A DNA stretch of 64,000 nucleotides from positions 62,001 to 126,000 of the forward strand of contig CAZVJW010000003.1 of the NCBI GenBank assembly GCA_964627535.1, in the 5' to 3' direction. Below are positions 36,530 to 45,329 of the stretch, one piece after another. This DNA is from UBA1447 sp964627535. GTDB taxonomy: Bacteria; Bacillota; Clostridia; Oscillospirales; Acutalibacteraceae. Under the pieces are notes generated by a model. That model was not told the DNA's origin. It ran no database searches and saw only the letters and a list, made by a program, of their open reading frames with translations. The translations under genes and the position numbers were made by a program. Within the stretch, counting starts at the first letter, position 1. Each line of letters starts with the position of its first letter.

Positions 36530-36687
36530 ATACTAACCACCGATAAAACGCATTGAATCTTAGCGGTCTTTTTTGCGCCGTACTGCGTTGTCCTCCTTGC
36601 CTTGCGACAGCAAAGCATCGTCGTCCGCCTTGCGCAGCACAAAAAATCATCGCAAATCTAACAACGCTTTTCATCGCCGATTAGTAT
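36530..36687. repeat. Type B hairpin element, intact copy
   Basis: 158 bp starting ATACTAACCACCGATAAAACG and ending CATCGCCGATTAGTAT; the ends pair imperfectly over ~30 bp and the centre has nested GC-rich pairing. It ends 15 bases before the next start codon and leaves an AGGAG ribosome site just downstream. It shares the ATACTAA terminus with the A elements. Confidence 0.85.
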
Positions 36688-36702
36688 AACATAGGAGCGT
36701 TT

Positions 36703-38100
36703 ATGGGTGAAATAAACAAACTGAATCTCAAGCCGGTTATCGGATTTTTCAGCAAACATTTCTCTGCTGCGTCTCAAAATGAGGATATGATAAGAATAAC
36801 CGATAAGGCAAAAGTTTCGTCTGGGGATTTCGGGGAACAAACAGTGAAGGAGCCGCCGATTATTGACGGCAGTTTAAACCGCGGCAAACTGCTTATCGGC
36901 ACAACAATCTTTTACGATGACCAAAACATTGACGAGGAAGATATAAAACTGATAGCCGACGGCGGCTTTGATTTCCTCATAAGCGAAAGCGGAGACGATT
37001 TTCAGCGTATGCTTATCGAATATTGCGAAAAGTACGGTGTGGCGCTGATTTCAAAGGATAAGAGCCTTCCCAGCGGAAGCGAAATTCCGCAGGCGTTAGC
37101 AAGGGGCATGAATTTATTCGCCGATTACGAGCACCATCCTGTCCGGGTGGGAGACACCGCGGGCGATGAGCCGCACGCGAGTCTTTTTCCGGCTATGGGG
37201 GAATATTATAAACTGTTCAGCGAAAGATTTCCGGAGCAGTTCCTATTCTCCAATCTTTTTCCGGCGGGTACAGTTTCAAAAAGGCTCGGTACCAAAACCT
37301 ATAAAGAATATGTTTCGGAATTTGTTAAAAAGGTGCCGTCGGACTTTATAAGTCTTGACGAGTATCCGTTTTTTTCACTCTCATTTCTGAAAAGGATGGC
37401 CTTTTCGCTTTGCCTTGAAACCTATGACATCGTTGCCTGTGCCTGCAGGGAAAATAACCGTGACTTCTGGCTTTATCTTCAGACACAGGGCAACTGGTTT
37501 GACAGGATCTATTCCCTGCCGACCTATGAGCAAATCAAGTGGCAGGTTTATACAGCGCTCTCTTACGGCGCGAAGTGCCTCATGCACATCTCTTATACCC
37601 CCGTGTGGGGCTCCGACGCCTATGCGATGATTGATAAAAAGGGTAATGTCACGGAACAATACCTCTATGCTAAAAGAATAAACGGCGAACTTAACAACCT
37701 GTCGCCCGTTTTTATGCGTTATCGGAACCTCGGTGTGCTGCCATCGATTGCAAAAAAAGAAACCGGATACTTGAAGCGTGCTTTTAGCGCGCAAAAAAAG
37801 AGCTCCGCTCAAAAAGGCTTTTCAGGTATTGAATGCGTTGAAAAAATCAGATCGGATTATTCCGCGCTCACCGGTTATTTTGCCGGAAATAACGGTAAAG
37901 GGTATGCGCTGATGCTGGTTAACTGCAGGGATTTGTACACTCCCGAAGCAGGCCAGGAAATAAATGTACACTTAAAATATCCCTGTACCGTAACCGTTTA
38001 TAAGAACGGAACGGTGTTTGAGATAAAAGAAGCCTGCAAAAATATTACTGTCACGCTCGAATCCTGCGAGGGCGCGTTTGTTACAATTGACAAAAAATAA
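36703..38100 (+). CDS. TIM-barrel protein, glycoside-hydrolase-like (unassigned)
   Basis: 465 residues, no signal peptide. I do not recognise the exact family. The central part has the character of a clan A glycoside hydrolase barrel: GTTIFYDDQNI near the first strand, then VGDTAGDEPHASLF with a possible acid/base Glu, ISLDEYPFFSL with a candidate nucleophile or ligand, DFWLYLQTQGN, and LSYGAKCLMHISYTPVWG, reminiscent of beta-galactosidase-like families. A C-terminal beta domain follows (GKGYALMLVNC, YKNGTVFEI). The type B repeat forms its leader. Function is inferred at the level of 'carbohydrate-active, likely'. Confidence 0.55.
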   Translation: MGEINKLNLKPVIGFFSKHFSAASQNEDMIRITDKAKVSSGDFGEQTVKEPPIIDGSLNRGKLLIGTTIFYDDQNIDEEDIKLIADGGFDFLISESGDDFQRMLIEYCEKYGVALISKDKSLPSGSEIPQALARGMNLFADYEHHPVRVGDTAGDEPHASLFPAMGEYYKLFSERFPEQFLFSNLFPAGTVSKRLGTKTYKEYVSEFVKKVPSDFISLDEYPFFSLSFLKRMAFSLCLETYDIVACACRENNRDFWLYLQTQGNWFDRIYSLPTYEQIKWQVYTALSYGAKCLMHISYTPVWGSDAYAMIDKKGNVTEQYLYAKRINGELNNLSPVFMRYRNLGVLPSIAKKETGYLKRAFSAQKKSSAQKGFSGIECVEKIRSDYSALTGYFAGNNGKGYALMLVNCRDLYTPEAGQEINVHLKYPCTVTVYKNGTVFEIKEACKNITVTLESCEGAFVTIDKK

Positions 38101-38149
38101 AATTTAACCGTTAGACAAAAATCATATTTAAACATAATAGAAAACCGGT

Positions 38150-39022
38150 ATGGGAGTGGTGGAATTGGCAAATTGCCCCAAATGTGACTATAAGCTGCGA
38201 ATAATTGACTGGAAGCCCGAATGCCCCAATTGCGGCGTTAATCTTAACTACTGTAATTTTGAAGAGCAGTTTTATATTGACGCAAAAGGCGCTGAGTTGG
38301 ATGTTGCGAAAATCCGGGTAAAATGGGCGCGAATCAAGGCATCCTTTATCGGCGGAAAACTACCGGTCGCCCGGCTTTCGCTGTGTGTATTGCCGTTCTT
38401 GGCAACACTGCTCTCTTTCGGAAGCCTGAAAATGGCTTTGCCTCTTTTTGAAAAGAAAATGCCGTTTAACGTCGCAGGGCTTTTTTATTTTTTTACGGAC
38501 GGTACGCTGAGCTATTTAACCGCGCTGAAAAGCTCGGAAATAGTCGGAATTTACGCGAAGCACGCAGTTAATATTTTTTACGGACTGTCCGCCGTTGCAG
38601 TTATCGCTCTACTGACTCTGCTTCTTCAACTCCTGTGTTTTATCAGCATAAAGAAAATGACAGTAATTCTTTCGGTGAACAGCGCTCTGGGGATACTGGC
38701 GACGGTTTGGTCAATGATCGCGGTGAACACTTTCTCCAAAGTCACCGCAAGCGAAATTTTTACGGTTCAAAACGGTTTCGGCGGGTTTATTATAATCCCC
38801 GCGTTCGCCGTTATACTCGCGATAAATTTGGTGATAGCGAAAAAGGGAATCAAAATACACTATATGGAAGGCGACCTTTACCGTGTTGAAATTGGGAAAA
38901 AGCTGAAGTGCGGTGAGTTAACACTCGATAAAATTCCCCAACCGGTGTATACACCCGCAGTTGTTAACATAGAACCGGAAGAAGCCCCCGCTGCACAAGA
39001 GAGGGGCGACGTTAATGGATAA
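38150..39022 (+). CDS. Zinc-ribbon membrane protein
   Basis: About 290 residues. The N-terminus has two CxxC pairs (CPKCDYKLRI, CPNCGVNLNYC) forming a zinc ribbon; about four membrane segments follow (SLCVLPFLATLL, AVAVIALLTLLLQLL, VNSALGILATVWSMI, IIPAFAVILAINLVI). Start is ambiguous: ATG at 38150 has no ribosome site, whereas TTG at 38165 follows GGGAGTGG at good spacing and begins directly at ANCPKC; I keep the longer form. It overlaps the next gene by 8 bases, so the two are translationally coupled. Function unknown. Confidence 0.65.
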   Translation: MGVVELANCPKCDYKLRIIDWKPECPNCGVNLNYCNFEEQFYIDAKGAELDVAKIRVKWARIKASFIGGKLPVARLSLCVLPFLATLLSFGSLKMALPLFEKKMPFNVAGLFYFFTDGTLSYLTALKSSEIVGIYAKHAVNIFYGLSAVAVIALLTLLLQLLCFISIKKMTVILSVNSALGILATVWSMIAVNTFSKVTASEIFTVQNGFGGFIIIPAFAVILAINLVIAKKGIKIHYMEGDLYRVEIGKKLKCGELTLDKIPQPVYTPAVVNIEPEEAPAAQERGDVNG

Positions 39023-40307
39023 AAAAAATACACTGACAAAGATTCTTATCGTATTCCTCGCGTTGATGTTTACGGCGGGCGTTGTCTTCGGGGGGATCCA
39101 AGTGCTATCCGCGGAAGGGCAAATGCCGCCCGAGGAAGTATATAAAGAAAGCAGGACGGAGTTGCCGAAAAGTAAAGCCGAGATGATCGCTTATTTGAAT
39201 GCCTGCATTGATTTCGCGATAACAGAAAAAGCAAAACTCGACGTAAAAACGGAGATTTCCATTGAGGACGAAAGCATTTCTTTCGGAGAAAACGGTGATA
39301 TGCTCGCCAAATCATTAATTTATGCCAAGGAATCCATACTCGGCGAGCTATCTAAACAATATCCGGCTGCAAGTGTCGACTTCGGTAAAGATTTTTCCGC
39401 CGAGCTCTGGAACCTTCAATTTGAGGGAGCCTTGATTGAAAGAAACGAGAGTAAAGAGGATGGGGACAAATATGCCTTTAAAATCATGTTCGCGAATGAG
39501 AATAACCCTTTCGGGATGGATGGTATTGTCAACAAGAGCTTTCATATGGCTGAGGCGGAACTAGTCCTTAATTACCTATGGGAGAGTTATAAAGGCTTCA
39601 CGGAAATTGAAAATGTTAAGGTGATATGCACCGGTCTGGAGATTGACTCAGCCGTCAACCGCCTGACGGATAAAATAAACAATGTTACTTACAGTAAGAA
39701 GCTGACTGTGGAAGCCGACATCACTTTTTCCGGTGAGCTTTCGGCTGCCGGCACAAGGAAGATGACCTTCACCCTTCAGGAAAAAACCGGTTTCAATTTT
39801 ACCTGGGCAAACCTTGCATTGTCGCCGAAGACATTGGAGATGGAAAAAGGAGATATAAAAGTTGTCAGCGCGCAGATTACCGCATCCGGTGATATCAAGG
39901 CGAAATGGTCGAGTTCGAACCCTGAAGTTGCTGAAGTTGACAGCGACGGCTATGTCAAAGGCCGTTCAGTCAGCACTGAGCCGGTTGTCATAACTGCTGA
40001 ATTTGAATTTCTCGGAAAAACCTATACCGATACCTGCGAAGTATATGTGAAGGTGCCTGTTACCAAGGTAAAAATTTCCGATACCAATCTTACAATGACG
40101 GTGGGGGAAACAAAAACGCTTGAGGCAAGCGTAAAGCCGAAAGATGCGACTATTAAGGATGTCCTGTGGTATACAAACAATCCTTTGATCGCAACAGTCG
40201 ACGCAAACGGTAAGGTTACAGCTATTGCGGAGGGTGAAACGGAGATATACATTCTGTCAAAGGACGGCTATTATAAAATTTCCTGTATGGTAACAGTTAC
40301 CGAATGA
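39015..40307 (+). CDS. Exported protein with two Ig-like (Big_2) domains
   Basis: 430 residues: an N-terminal membrane or signal segment (ILIVFLALMFTAGVVFGGI), a ~250-residue unknown region with charged, mixed alpha/beta sequence, then two bacterial Ig-like domains of the BIG_2 type (LSPKTLEMEKGDIKVVSAQI...AKWSSSNPEVAEVDSDGYV, and KISDTNLTMTVGETKTLEAS...WYTNNPLIATVDANGKV). Such domains are usual in bacterial surface proteins. Overlap with the zinc-ribbon membrane protein suggests a shared complex or pathway. The start codon lies within the 3' end of the upstream gene. Confidence 0.72.
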   Translation: MDKKNTLTKILIVFLALMFTAGVVFGGIQVLSAEGQMPPEEVYKESRTELPKSKAEMIAYLNACIDFAITEKAKLDVKTEISIEDESISFGENGDMLAKSLIYAKESILGELSKQYPAASVDFGKDFSAELWNLQFEGALIERNESKEDGDKYAFKIMFANENNPFGMDGIVNKSFHMAEAELVLNYLWESYKGFTEIENVKVICTGLEIDSAVNRLTDKINNVTYSKKLTVEADITFSGELSAAGTRKMTFTLQEKTGFNFTWANLALSPKTLEMEKGDIKVVSAQITASGDIKAKWSSSNPEVAEVDSDGYVKGRSVSTEPVVITAEFEFLGKTYTDTCEVYVKVPVTKVKISDTNLTMTVGETKTLEASVKPKDATIKDVLWYTNNPLIATVDANGKVTAIAEGETEIYILSKDGYYKISCMVTVTE

Positions 40308-40357
40308 AAATGGTAAAGAAAAATCATTAATTTTATGACAAGAAAGGGATGGAACTA

Positions 40358-41974
40358 TTGGCGGATAAAGAACTGAAGTTTGTGGAAAAAGTCTTCGGTG
40401 CCGAAAAAAATTCGGCGGCAAAAATCGGCACAGAAAAACTGTCGAAATATCATGTTTTAGCCGATAAGATGTTCAACACCAATGTGCTTAGAACAAAGGA
40501 ACTGTTTTTCCCCGCGCTGGCAAGTTTCGCAGGTTCGGTCATCGGCGGTGTCGGGTCCTACAGAACCTTGTTCTTTGTTAATATATTCAAACTGGATATG
40601 GTTTATGTTGCGTCGATTTTGGCGCTGATCAGCATATACGATGTGATCAACGACCCGCTCATGGGTATCATATACGATAAAACCCGCACCCGCTGGGGCA
40701 AGACCAGACCCTATCTTATTTTTACACCCATCCCTTACTTTTTCAGCACAGCCATTCTGTATTGCGGAGCGATTTTAATCGCCAACAATAACACATCCGA
40801 CCCCAAAAAGGTTATTTTTGTTTTTGTAACCTTGTTTATTCAGGAAACTTTCTCAACGCTTTACAACATTCCCAGAGGGAACCTGTTGACCTTGATGACA
40901 CCGAACCCGGGAGACAGAATAAAATCGAATTTGATTAACTCTTATGTTGACGGGTTCGGCAGGCAAATGGTATATGGCTTGTTTATGCCCCTGCAGGACC
41001 TGAACCGCTGGGGGGTTACCAACATTTCTCTTCCGGCGATATTCGCATTTATGGGGCTTTTTGCCGCGGCAATCGGCTCGGTAGGCAATATTATGATGGC
41101 AATGAATGTCAGGGAGCGGGTGATTCTCCAGCGCAAGCCCGCACCGGCCAGCAAAACGATTTTTTATATTTTGAAAAACAAATACGCGCTTCGTAACTTT
41201 ATCGCCGGTCTATCCGTCAACTGGTGGACCAACGGCGGTTATTCCTGGGATGTTGTGACGCAACTTGAAATTATGGGCGGCGCTTTTAAAAGCATGCTAT
41301 ATTATATGGGCTTCAACATACTCGAGCCATTCAGCCTTACCTTTGTCCCAAAGGTGATGAAATGGTTTGGGAACGATAAGCGGAAAGGCGTTTTAACATT
41401 AAGAGGGATTGATGTTGTCAGAACGGTTATCCAGTGTATCGTCGGCATTAAGTTCATCGACCGGCCGCTGATATTCGGGCTGACCTTTTTCGTCTTCTGG
41501 GGTATGAACGCACTGGATAACGCGCCCGGAGATGTTCTGGAAAACGAGATGGGCAGGGAGATCAATGATTATACCGAATATGTGACCGGTGAACGGCCGG
41601 ACGGCACCTTCGGCCTACTGACAAACCTGATCGGCAGGGTAACAGCGCCGCTCAACGCCTTGCTTACCATTCTTGTTTTCCGGTGGAGCGGGTATGACGC
41701 AACTATCCCTATGGGGCCCTGGTCGCAGGGCAATAAGGTTGTTTACCAGAAGATTTATTTTCTTTATATAGCGGCCGGCGTTTTACCCGGTCTTGTGAGA
41801 ACGATTCCCATCTTTTTTTATGACCTTGTCGGCAAAAAGCGTGAGCAGATGTATATTGAGCTCAACGAACGCCGTGCGCTGCTCGCGAAATCGCACCAAG
41901 GCGAAGAAGAGGTAAGCGAAGAAATGCAGGCAATGATTGATGCACTTGCGCAGGAAGAAAAACTGAAGGATTAA
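40358..41974 (+). CDS. GPH-type MFS transporter, divergent member
   Basis: About 538 residues. The hallmark YDKTRTRWGKTRPYLIF near residue 106 and the later NDYTEYVTGERPDG (equivalent of DYCEWKNGYR) identify the family, but it is more distant from the other transporters in the window. ATG at 40349 overlaps the AAAGGG ribosome site, so TTG at 40358 is the more likely start; two neighbours also use TTG. About 12 membrane segments. A sugar or glycoside:cation symporter is expected. The downstream 123-bp gap contains no gene. Confidence 0.82.
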   Translation: MADKELKFVEKVFGAEKNSAAKIGTEKLSKYHVLADKMFNTNVLRTKELFFPALASFAGSVIGGVGSYRTLFFVNIFKLDMVYVASILALISIYDVINDPLMGIIYDKTRTRWGKTRPYLIFTPIPYFFSTAILYCGAILIANNNTSDPKKVIFVFVTLFIQETFSTLYNIPRGNLLTLMTPNPGDRIKSNLINSYVDGFGRQMVYGLFMPLQDLNRWGVTNISLPAIFAFMGLFAAAIGSVGNIMMAMNVRERVILQRKPAPASKTIFYILKNKYALRNFIAGLSVNWWTNGGYSWDVVTQLEIMGGAFKSMLYYMGFNILEPFSLTFVPKVMKWFGNDKRKGVLTLRGIDVVRTVIQCIVGIKFIDRPLIFGLTFFVFWGMNALDNAPGDVLENEMGREINDYTEYVTGERPDGTFGLLTNLIGRVTAPLNALLTILVFRWSGYDATIPMGPWSQGNKVVYQKIYFLYIAAGVLPGLVRTIPIFFYDLVGKKREQMYIELNERRALLAKSHQGEEEVSEEMQAMIDALAQEEKLKD

Positions 41975-42097
41975 CAGGAAAGAACGGAAAATATGCAGTA
42001 CCTTCCATTAGGAAAGCGAATAATGCCGGTAAACTCGCGTTGATAGATATGATCCCCGATATTGTATGGTTACGGCTTGTGAAGGAAAACGATTATT

Positions 42098-43690
42098 ATG
42101 CAAAACACGTCAAATTGTAAACCGTTTATAAAAATAACAGCTGTTATTATCACGGCTTTATTTTTATTTTCCGGTTGCGGTTTTTTTTCGAAGGAAACCT
42201 CCTCAACGGTTTCCGAAGAAACGTCGCAGGAAATATGCACAATTGAAGATTCTCTCTCCGGAATGTCGGAAAACGCGGAAATATCCGGTGACGAAAGCAC
42301 GGCAGATACCGGTGACATTGCTGCAACAACCTCCGAAAGGGATTCCTCAACCTTTTCCGCAAGCCAAGCGACAGCAATTATGCCGGCAAGTAAAACGACG
42401 GCCGTTGCAGCAAGCAAGACGACTGCCTTCCCGGCAACCGAAGCGGCAACGGTTACGACGGCTAAACCGGTTACTGTTTCTTCGACAAAAGCATCAACTT
42501 CTCCGGCATCAACTGCTCCGGTGGGTTCTTATAACCCGGTTAATTACAGTGAAATCAAGGCAATATGGATTTCCTATTTGGAATTGGCCCAATCTTATTC
42601 GGGTGACCCTTCCTCGCCGCTTCTGAAAGGGCGTACGGCCGGGGATTTTCGCGCACAAATGCAAAAGGTTTATGAAAATTGCCTTTCGATCGGAATCAAC
42701 ACCGTCTTTATGCATGTCAGGCCATTCGGCGACGCGGTTTATACATCCTCGCTGTTCCCGGCGTCATATGTTGTAACAGGTACCGCGGGAGCCGCTTTGC
42801 CGTTTGACCCTTTGGCGATTATGATTGACGAAGCGCATAAAAAAGGCATTTCTTTTCATGCCTGGATAAATCCTTTCCGCGCACAGCCTGTCGCGGACGC
42901 AGCCGGTATCGCATCGCTTGCTCCCTGGTCGCAATTTGCGAAATGGTACAAAGATTCGTCCAAAAACGGGGATTGTCTGGTCGCTTCCAATGGAAGGTAT
43001 TATTACAATCCATCAGCCGGTGAGGCACGGCAATTGATTATCAGCGGCGTAGAGGAGCTTATACGGGGTTACAATTTGGATGGTATTCATATTGACGATT
43101 ATTTTTATCCTGAAAATATCGGTTCTGATTTTGATGGCACAGCGTATACACGTTATAAGCAGGACGGCGGCACCCTTTCGCTCGCTGACTTCCGAAGGGA
43201 CTGCAACAATCTAACGGTTAAGGGAATCTATCAAAAAATCAAAGGTCTTAAGAGCGGGGTAGTATTCTCCGTTAGCCCTTCCGGAAATATGGATTACAAT
43301 TACAGCACTATGTATACTGATGTTGCGTTGTGGCTGAAAACGGAAGGATACCTTGACGTTATTATTCCTCAAATTTATTACGGCTTTAATCATGTCAAGC
43401 TTCCGTATACGAAGTGCCTCGAATCCTGGAATGCGTTGATAAAAACCAATTCCGTAAAGCTTGTAACCGGCCTTGCGGCATATAAAGTCGGAAGCGCCGA
43501 CAAGTTTGCGGGCACCTCCGGAGTAACCGAATGGATTGATAACGGAGGGAACATGCTGTGCGCGCAAATATCGGAAGCGAAAAAGCAGAACCGGTATGCC
43601 GGATATTCCTTTTATGATTACAAATCATTGTTTTTTCCGGAAGCAGGAAAAGCTGATATGATCCGGCAGGAGCTTTCAAAGCTTTCATAG
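42098..43690 (+). CDS. GHL10-type lipoprotein (family 10-like glycosyl hydrolase, YngK-like)
   Basis: 530 residues. Lipobox LFLFSGCG gives a lipid-anchored cysteine near residue 26. A Ser/Thr/Ala-rich linker (~50-145) leads to a DUF187/GHL10 barrel: KAIWISYLELAQ, INTVFMHVRPFGDAVY, ISFHAWINPFR, LDGIHIDDYFYP (acidic residues that fit a glycosidase active site), VFSVSPSGNMDYN, and DVIIPQIYYGF. The family is linked to peptidoglycan or polysaccharide cleavage. ATG at 42098 is preceded by GAAGG. Followed by a hairpin terminator. Confidence 0.82.
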   Translation: MQNTSNCKPFIKITAVIITALFLFSGCGFFSKETSSTVSEETSQEICTIEDSLSGMSENAEISGDESTADTGDIAATTSERDSSTFSASQATAIMPASKTTAVAASKTTAFPATEAATVTTAKPVTVSSTKASTSPASTAPVGSYNPVNYSEIKAIWISYLELAQSYSGDPSSPLLKGRTAGDFRAQMQKVYENCLSIGINTVFMHVRPFGDAVYTSSLFPASYVVTGTAGAALPFDPLAIMIDEAHKKGISFHAWINPFRAQPVADAAGIASLAPWSQFAKWYKDSSKNGDCLVASNGRYYYNPSAGEARQLIISGVEELIRGYNLDGIHIDDYFYPENIGSDFDGTAYTRYKQDGGTLSLADFRRDCNNLTVKGIYQKIKGLKSGVVFSVSPSGNMDYNYSTMYTDVALWLKTEGYLDVIIPQIYYGFNHVKLPYTKCLESWNALIKTNSVKLVTGLAAYKVGSADKFAGTSGVTEWIDNGGNMLCAQISEAKKQNRYAGYSFYDYKSLFFPEAGKADMIRQELSKLS

Positions 43691-43794
43691 GCATCATTTT
43701 CCGGAGAACAGAAATTGTTGATATGCTTATACAGGATACAGAGGGTTCCTCTCCGGACAAACGGACAGTTTCAAAACTACATTTGCCGGCTATA

Positions 43795-43830
43795 AATACT
43801 TGGTTTCATCTTTCAATGAAACCGGGTATT
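43795..43830 (+). terminator. Hairpin terminator after the GHL10 gene
   Basis: AATACTTGGTTTCAT / ATGAAACCGGGTATT stem with two G-T pairs, followed by ATTAATT. Confidence 0.6.
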
Positions 43831-43867
43831 ATTAATTCAGGGGGGAGAATTGAGATAAAAATGAAAC

Positions 43868-43896
43868 TTGACTGCAATCCTTTTCTTTGTTAAAAT
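43868..43896 (+). promoter_or_regulatory. Promoter of the larA-like operon
   Basis: TTGACT (43868-43873), exact 17-bp spacer, TAAAAT (43891-43896), about 45 bases before the TTG start at 43942. Confidence 0.65.
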
Positions 43897-43941
43897 GTAA
43901 AATGACGAAATTTGAAATAAAACCCGAAAGGGAGTCTTTCT

Positions 43942-45204
43942 TTGTTTATATATGATGAAAATTCAAAAGGTATCAGCCGACCGGAACTTACAGATGCATT
44001 AAAGACCTCGCTCAAGGGGCTAAGCCTTAAAAAAGTATTGCTTCTTCCGCCGGATTACACCCGTATGTATTCCGGCGCGGGGATTATTACCGCGATATAT
44101 TATGATTTGCTCAAAGACAGCTGCGAGGTTGACATCCTCCCGGCATTGGGCACTCATGAGGCGATGACACGCGAAGAATGTCTGGCGTTTTTCGGCGAAG
44201 GCGTTCCGTTTGAAAAAATCATTGTCCACAATTGGCGGAAAGATGTCATCAAAATCGGTGAGGTTCCCGCGGAATTTGTCAGTGATGTTTCCGAAGGGCT
44301 TGTCAACACTAAAATCGATGTGGAAGTCAACAAGCTTATATTTGACAAAAGCTACGATCTGATCATATCCATCGGGCAGGTTGTCCCCCATGAAGTGGTG
44401 GGCATGGCCAACTATTCGAAAAATATATTTGTCGGCTGCGGCGGCAGCAATATGATTAACAGTTCGCACATGCTCGGTGCTTTTTATGGCATGGAGCGGG
44501 TGATGGGGAAAGATTTTTCGCCTGTCCGTCGTGTGTTTGATTACGCTCAGGAAAAGTTTTTGGCGGATGTACCGCTGATGTATGTGCTGACCGTCACCAC
44601 CAACAAGGGCGACGAAACTTTTATCCATGGTTTATTTATCGGCAATCAAAGGGAACTTTTTGAGCAGGCTGTGAAACTGAGCCAGGAAAAAAACCTGACC
44701 TGTGTCGGCCCGCCGCTGAAAAAGGTAGTCGTTTACCTGGACGAGCGGGAGTTTAAAAGCACATGGCTCGGCAATAAGGCGATTTACAGAACCCGCATGG
44801 CGATGGCGCAGGGCGGAGAGTTGATTATACTTGCACCCGGCGTGCGCAAATTCGGCGAGGACGACGCGAATGACGCGCTCATCCGCAAATACGGCTATGT
44901 CGGGCGTATCAAAGTGCTGGAACTCGTTAAAGAAAACAAGGATTTACAGGATAATCTTTCCGTAGCGGCGCATCTGATTCACGGTTCGTCCGACGGGCGC
45001 TTTCATATTACCTACTGCACCGAAAAACTCAGTGAGCAGGAGGTAAGGGGAGCTTCGTTCAGCTACATGCCATACCGTAAAGCTAAAGAGCTTTACAACC
45101 CTGAAATTCTGAAAGACGGTTTTAACACCCTGCCGGACGGCGAAGAGATATTTTACATCAGCAACCCCGCTCTCGGGTTATGGTCATGCGAGACGGTGGA
45201 GTAA
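43942..45204 (+). CDS. LarA-family nickel-pincer racemase/epimerase (sugar-acid epimerase-like)
   Basis: 420 residues. The residues that hold the nickel-pincer cofactor in lactate racemase are visible: PPDYTR near residue 36, ALGTHEAM near 72, and VPHEVVGMANYSKNIFVGCGG (trimmed) followed by SSHMLG near 150-175, supplying the conserved His, Lys and His. LarA homologues interconvert stereoisomers of 2-hydroxy acids; besides lactate, some act on malate or on sugar acids such as gluconate. The neighbours (6-phosphogluconate dehydrogenase, PfkB kinase) favour a sugar acid. TTG start with AAAGGGAG eight bases upstream. No larB, larC or larE in the window. Confidence 0.8.
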   Translation: MFIYDENSKGISRPELTDALKTSLKGLSLKKVLLLPPDYTRMYSGAGIITAIYYDLLKDSCEVDILPALGTHEAMTREECLAFFGEGVPFEKIIVHNWRKDVIKIGEVPAEFVSDVSEGLVNTKIDVEVNKLIFDKSYDLIISIGQVVPHEVVGMANYSKNIFVGCGGSNMINSSHMLGAFYGMERVMGKDFSPVRRVFDYAQEKFLADVPLMYVLTVTTNKGDETFIHGLFIGNQRELFEQAVKLSQEKNLTCVGPPLKKVVVYLDEREFKSTWLGNKAIYRTRMAMAQGGELIILAPGVRKFGEDDANDALIRKYGYVGRIKVLELVKENKDLQDNLSVAAHLIHGSSDGRFHITYCTEKLSEQEVRGASFSYMPYRKAKELYNPEILKDGFNTLPDGEEIFYISNPALGLWSCETVE

Positions 45205-45329
45205 ACTTTGCAGGTTGCCAGTGAAAAAAATGAAAAAGTGAAGTCGGTGCAAGCCCCTTAATGAAGCCGCCCTGCGGGCTTAATTGCAGGCGGGTCACCC
45301 GCACCCATTAAATCGAATGGAATGTGATT

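Noticed and set aside
44020..44628. 202-residue antisense frame within the LarA-like gene
   Set aside because: Opposite a gene with full catalytic motifs; His-rich composition is a by-product of the reverse frame.
45230..45300. Weak likeness of GTGAAGTCGGTGCAAGCCCC to part of a cobalamin riboswitch
   Set aside because: The rest of the riboswitch core is missing, and the downstream gene is not a cobalamin gene. Probably chance.
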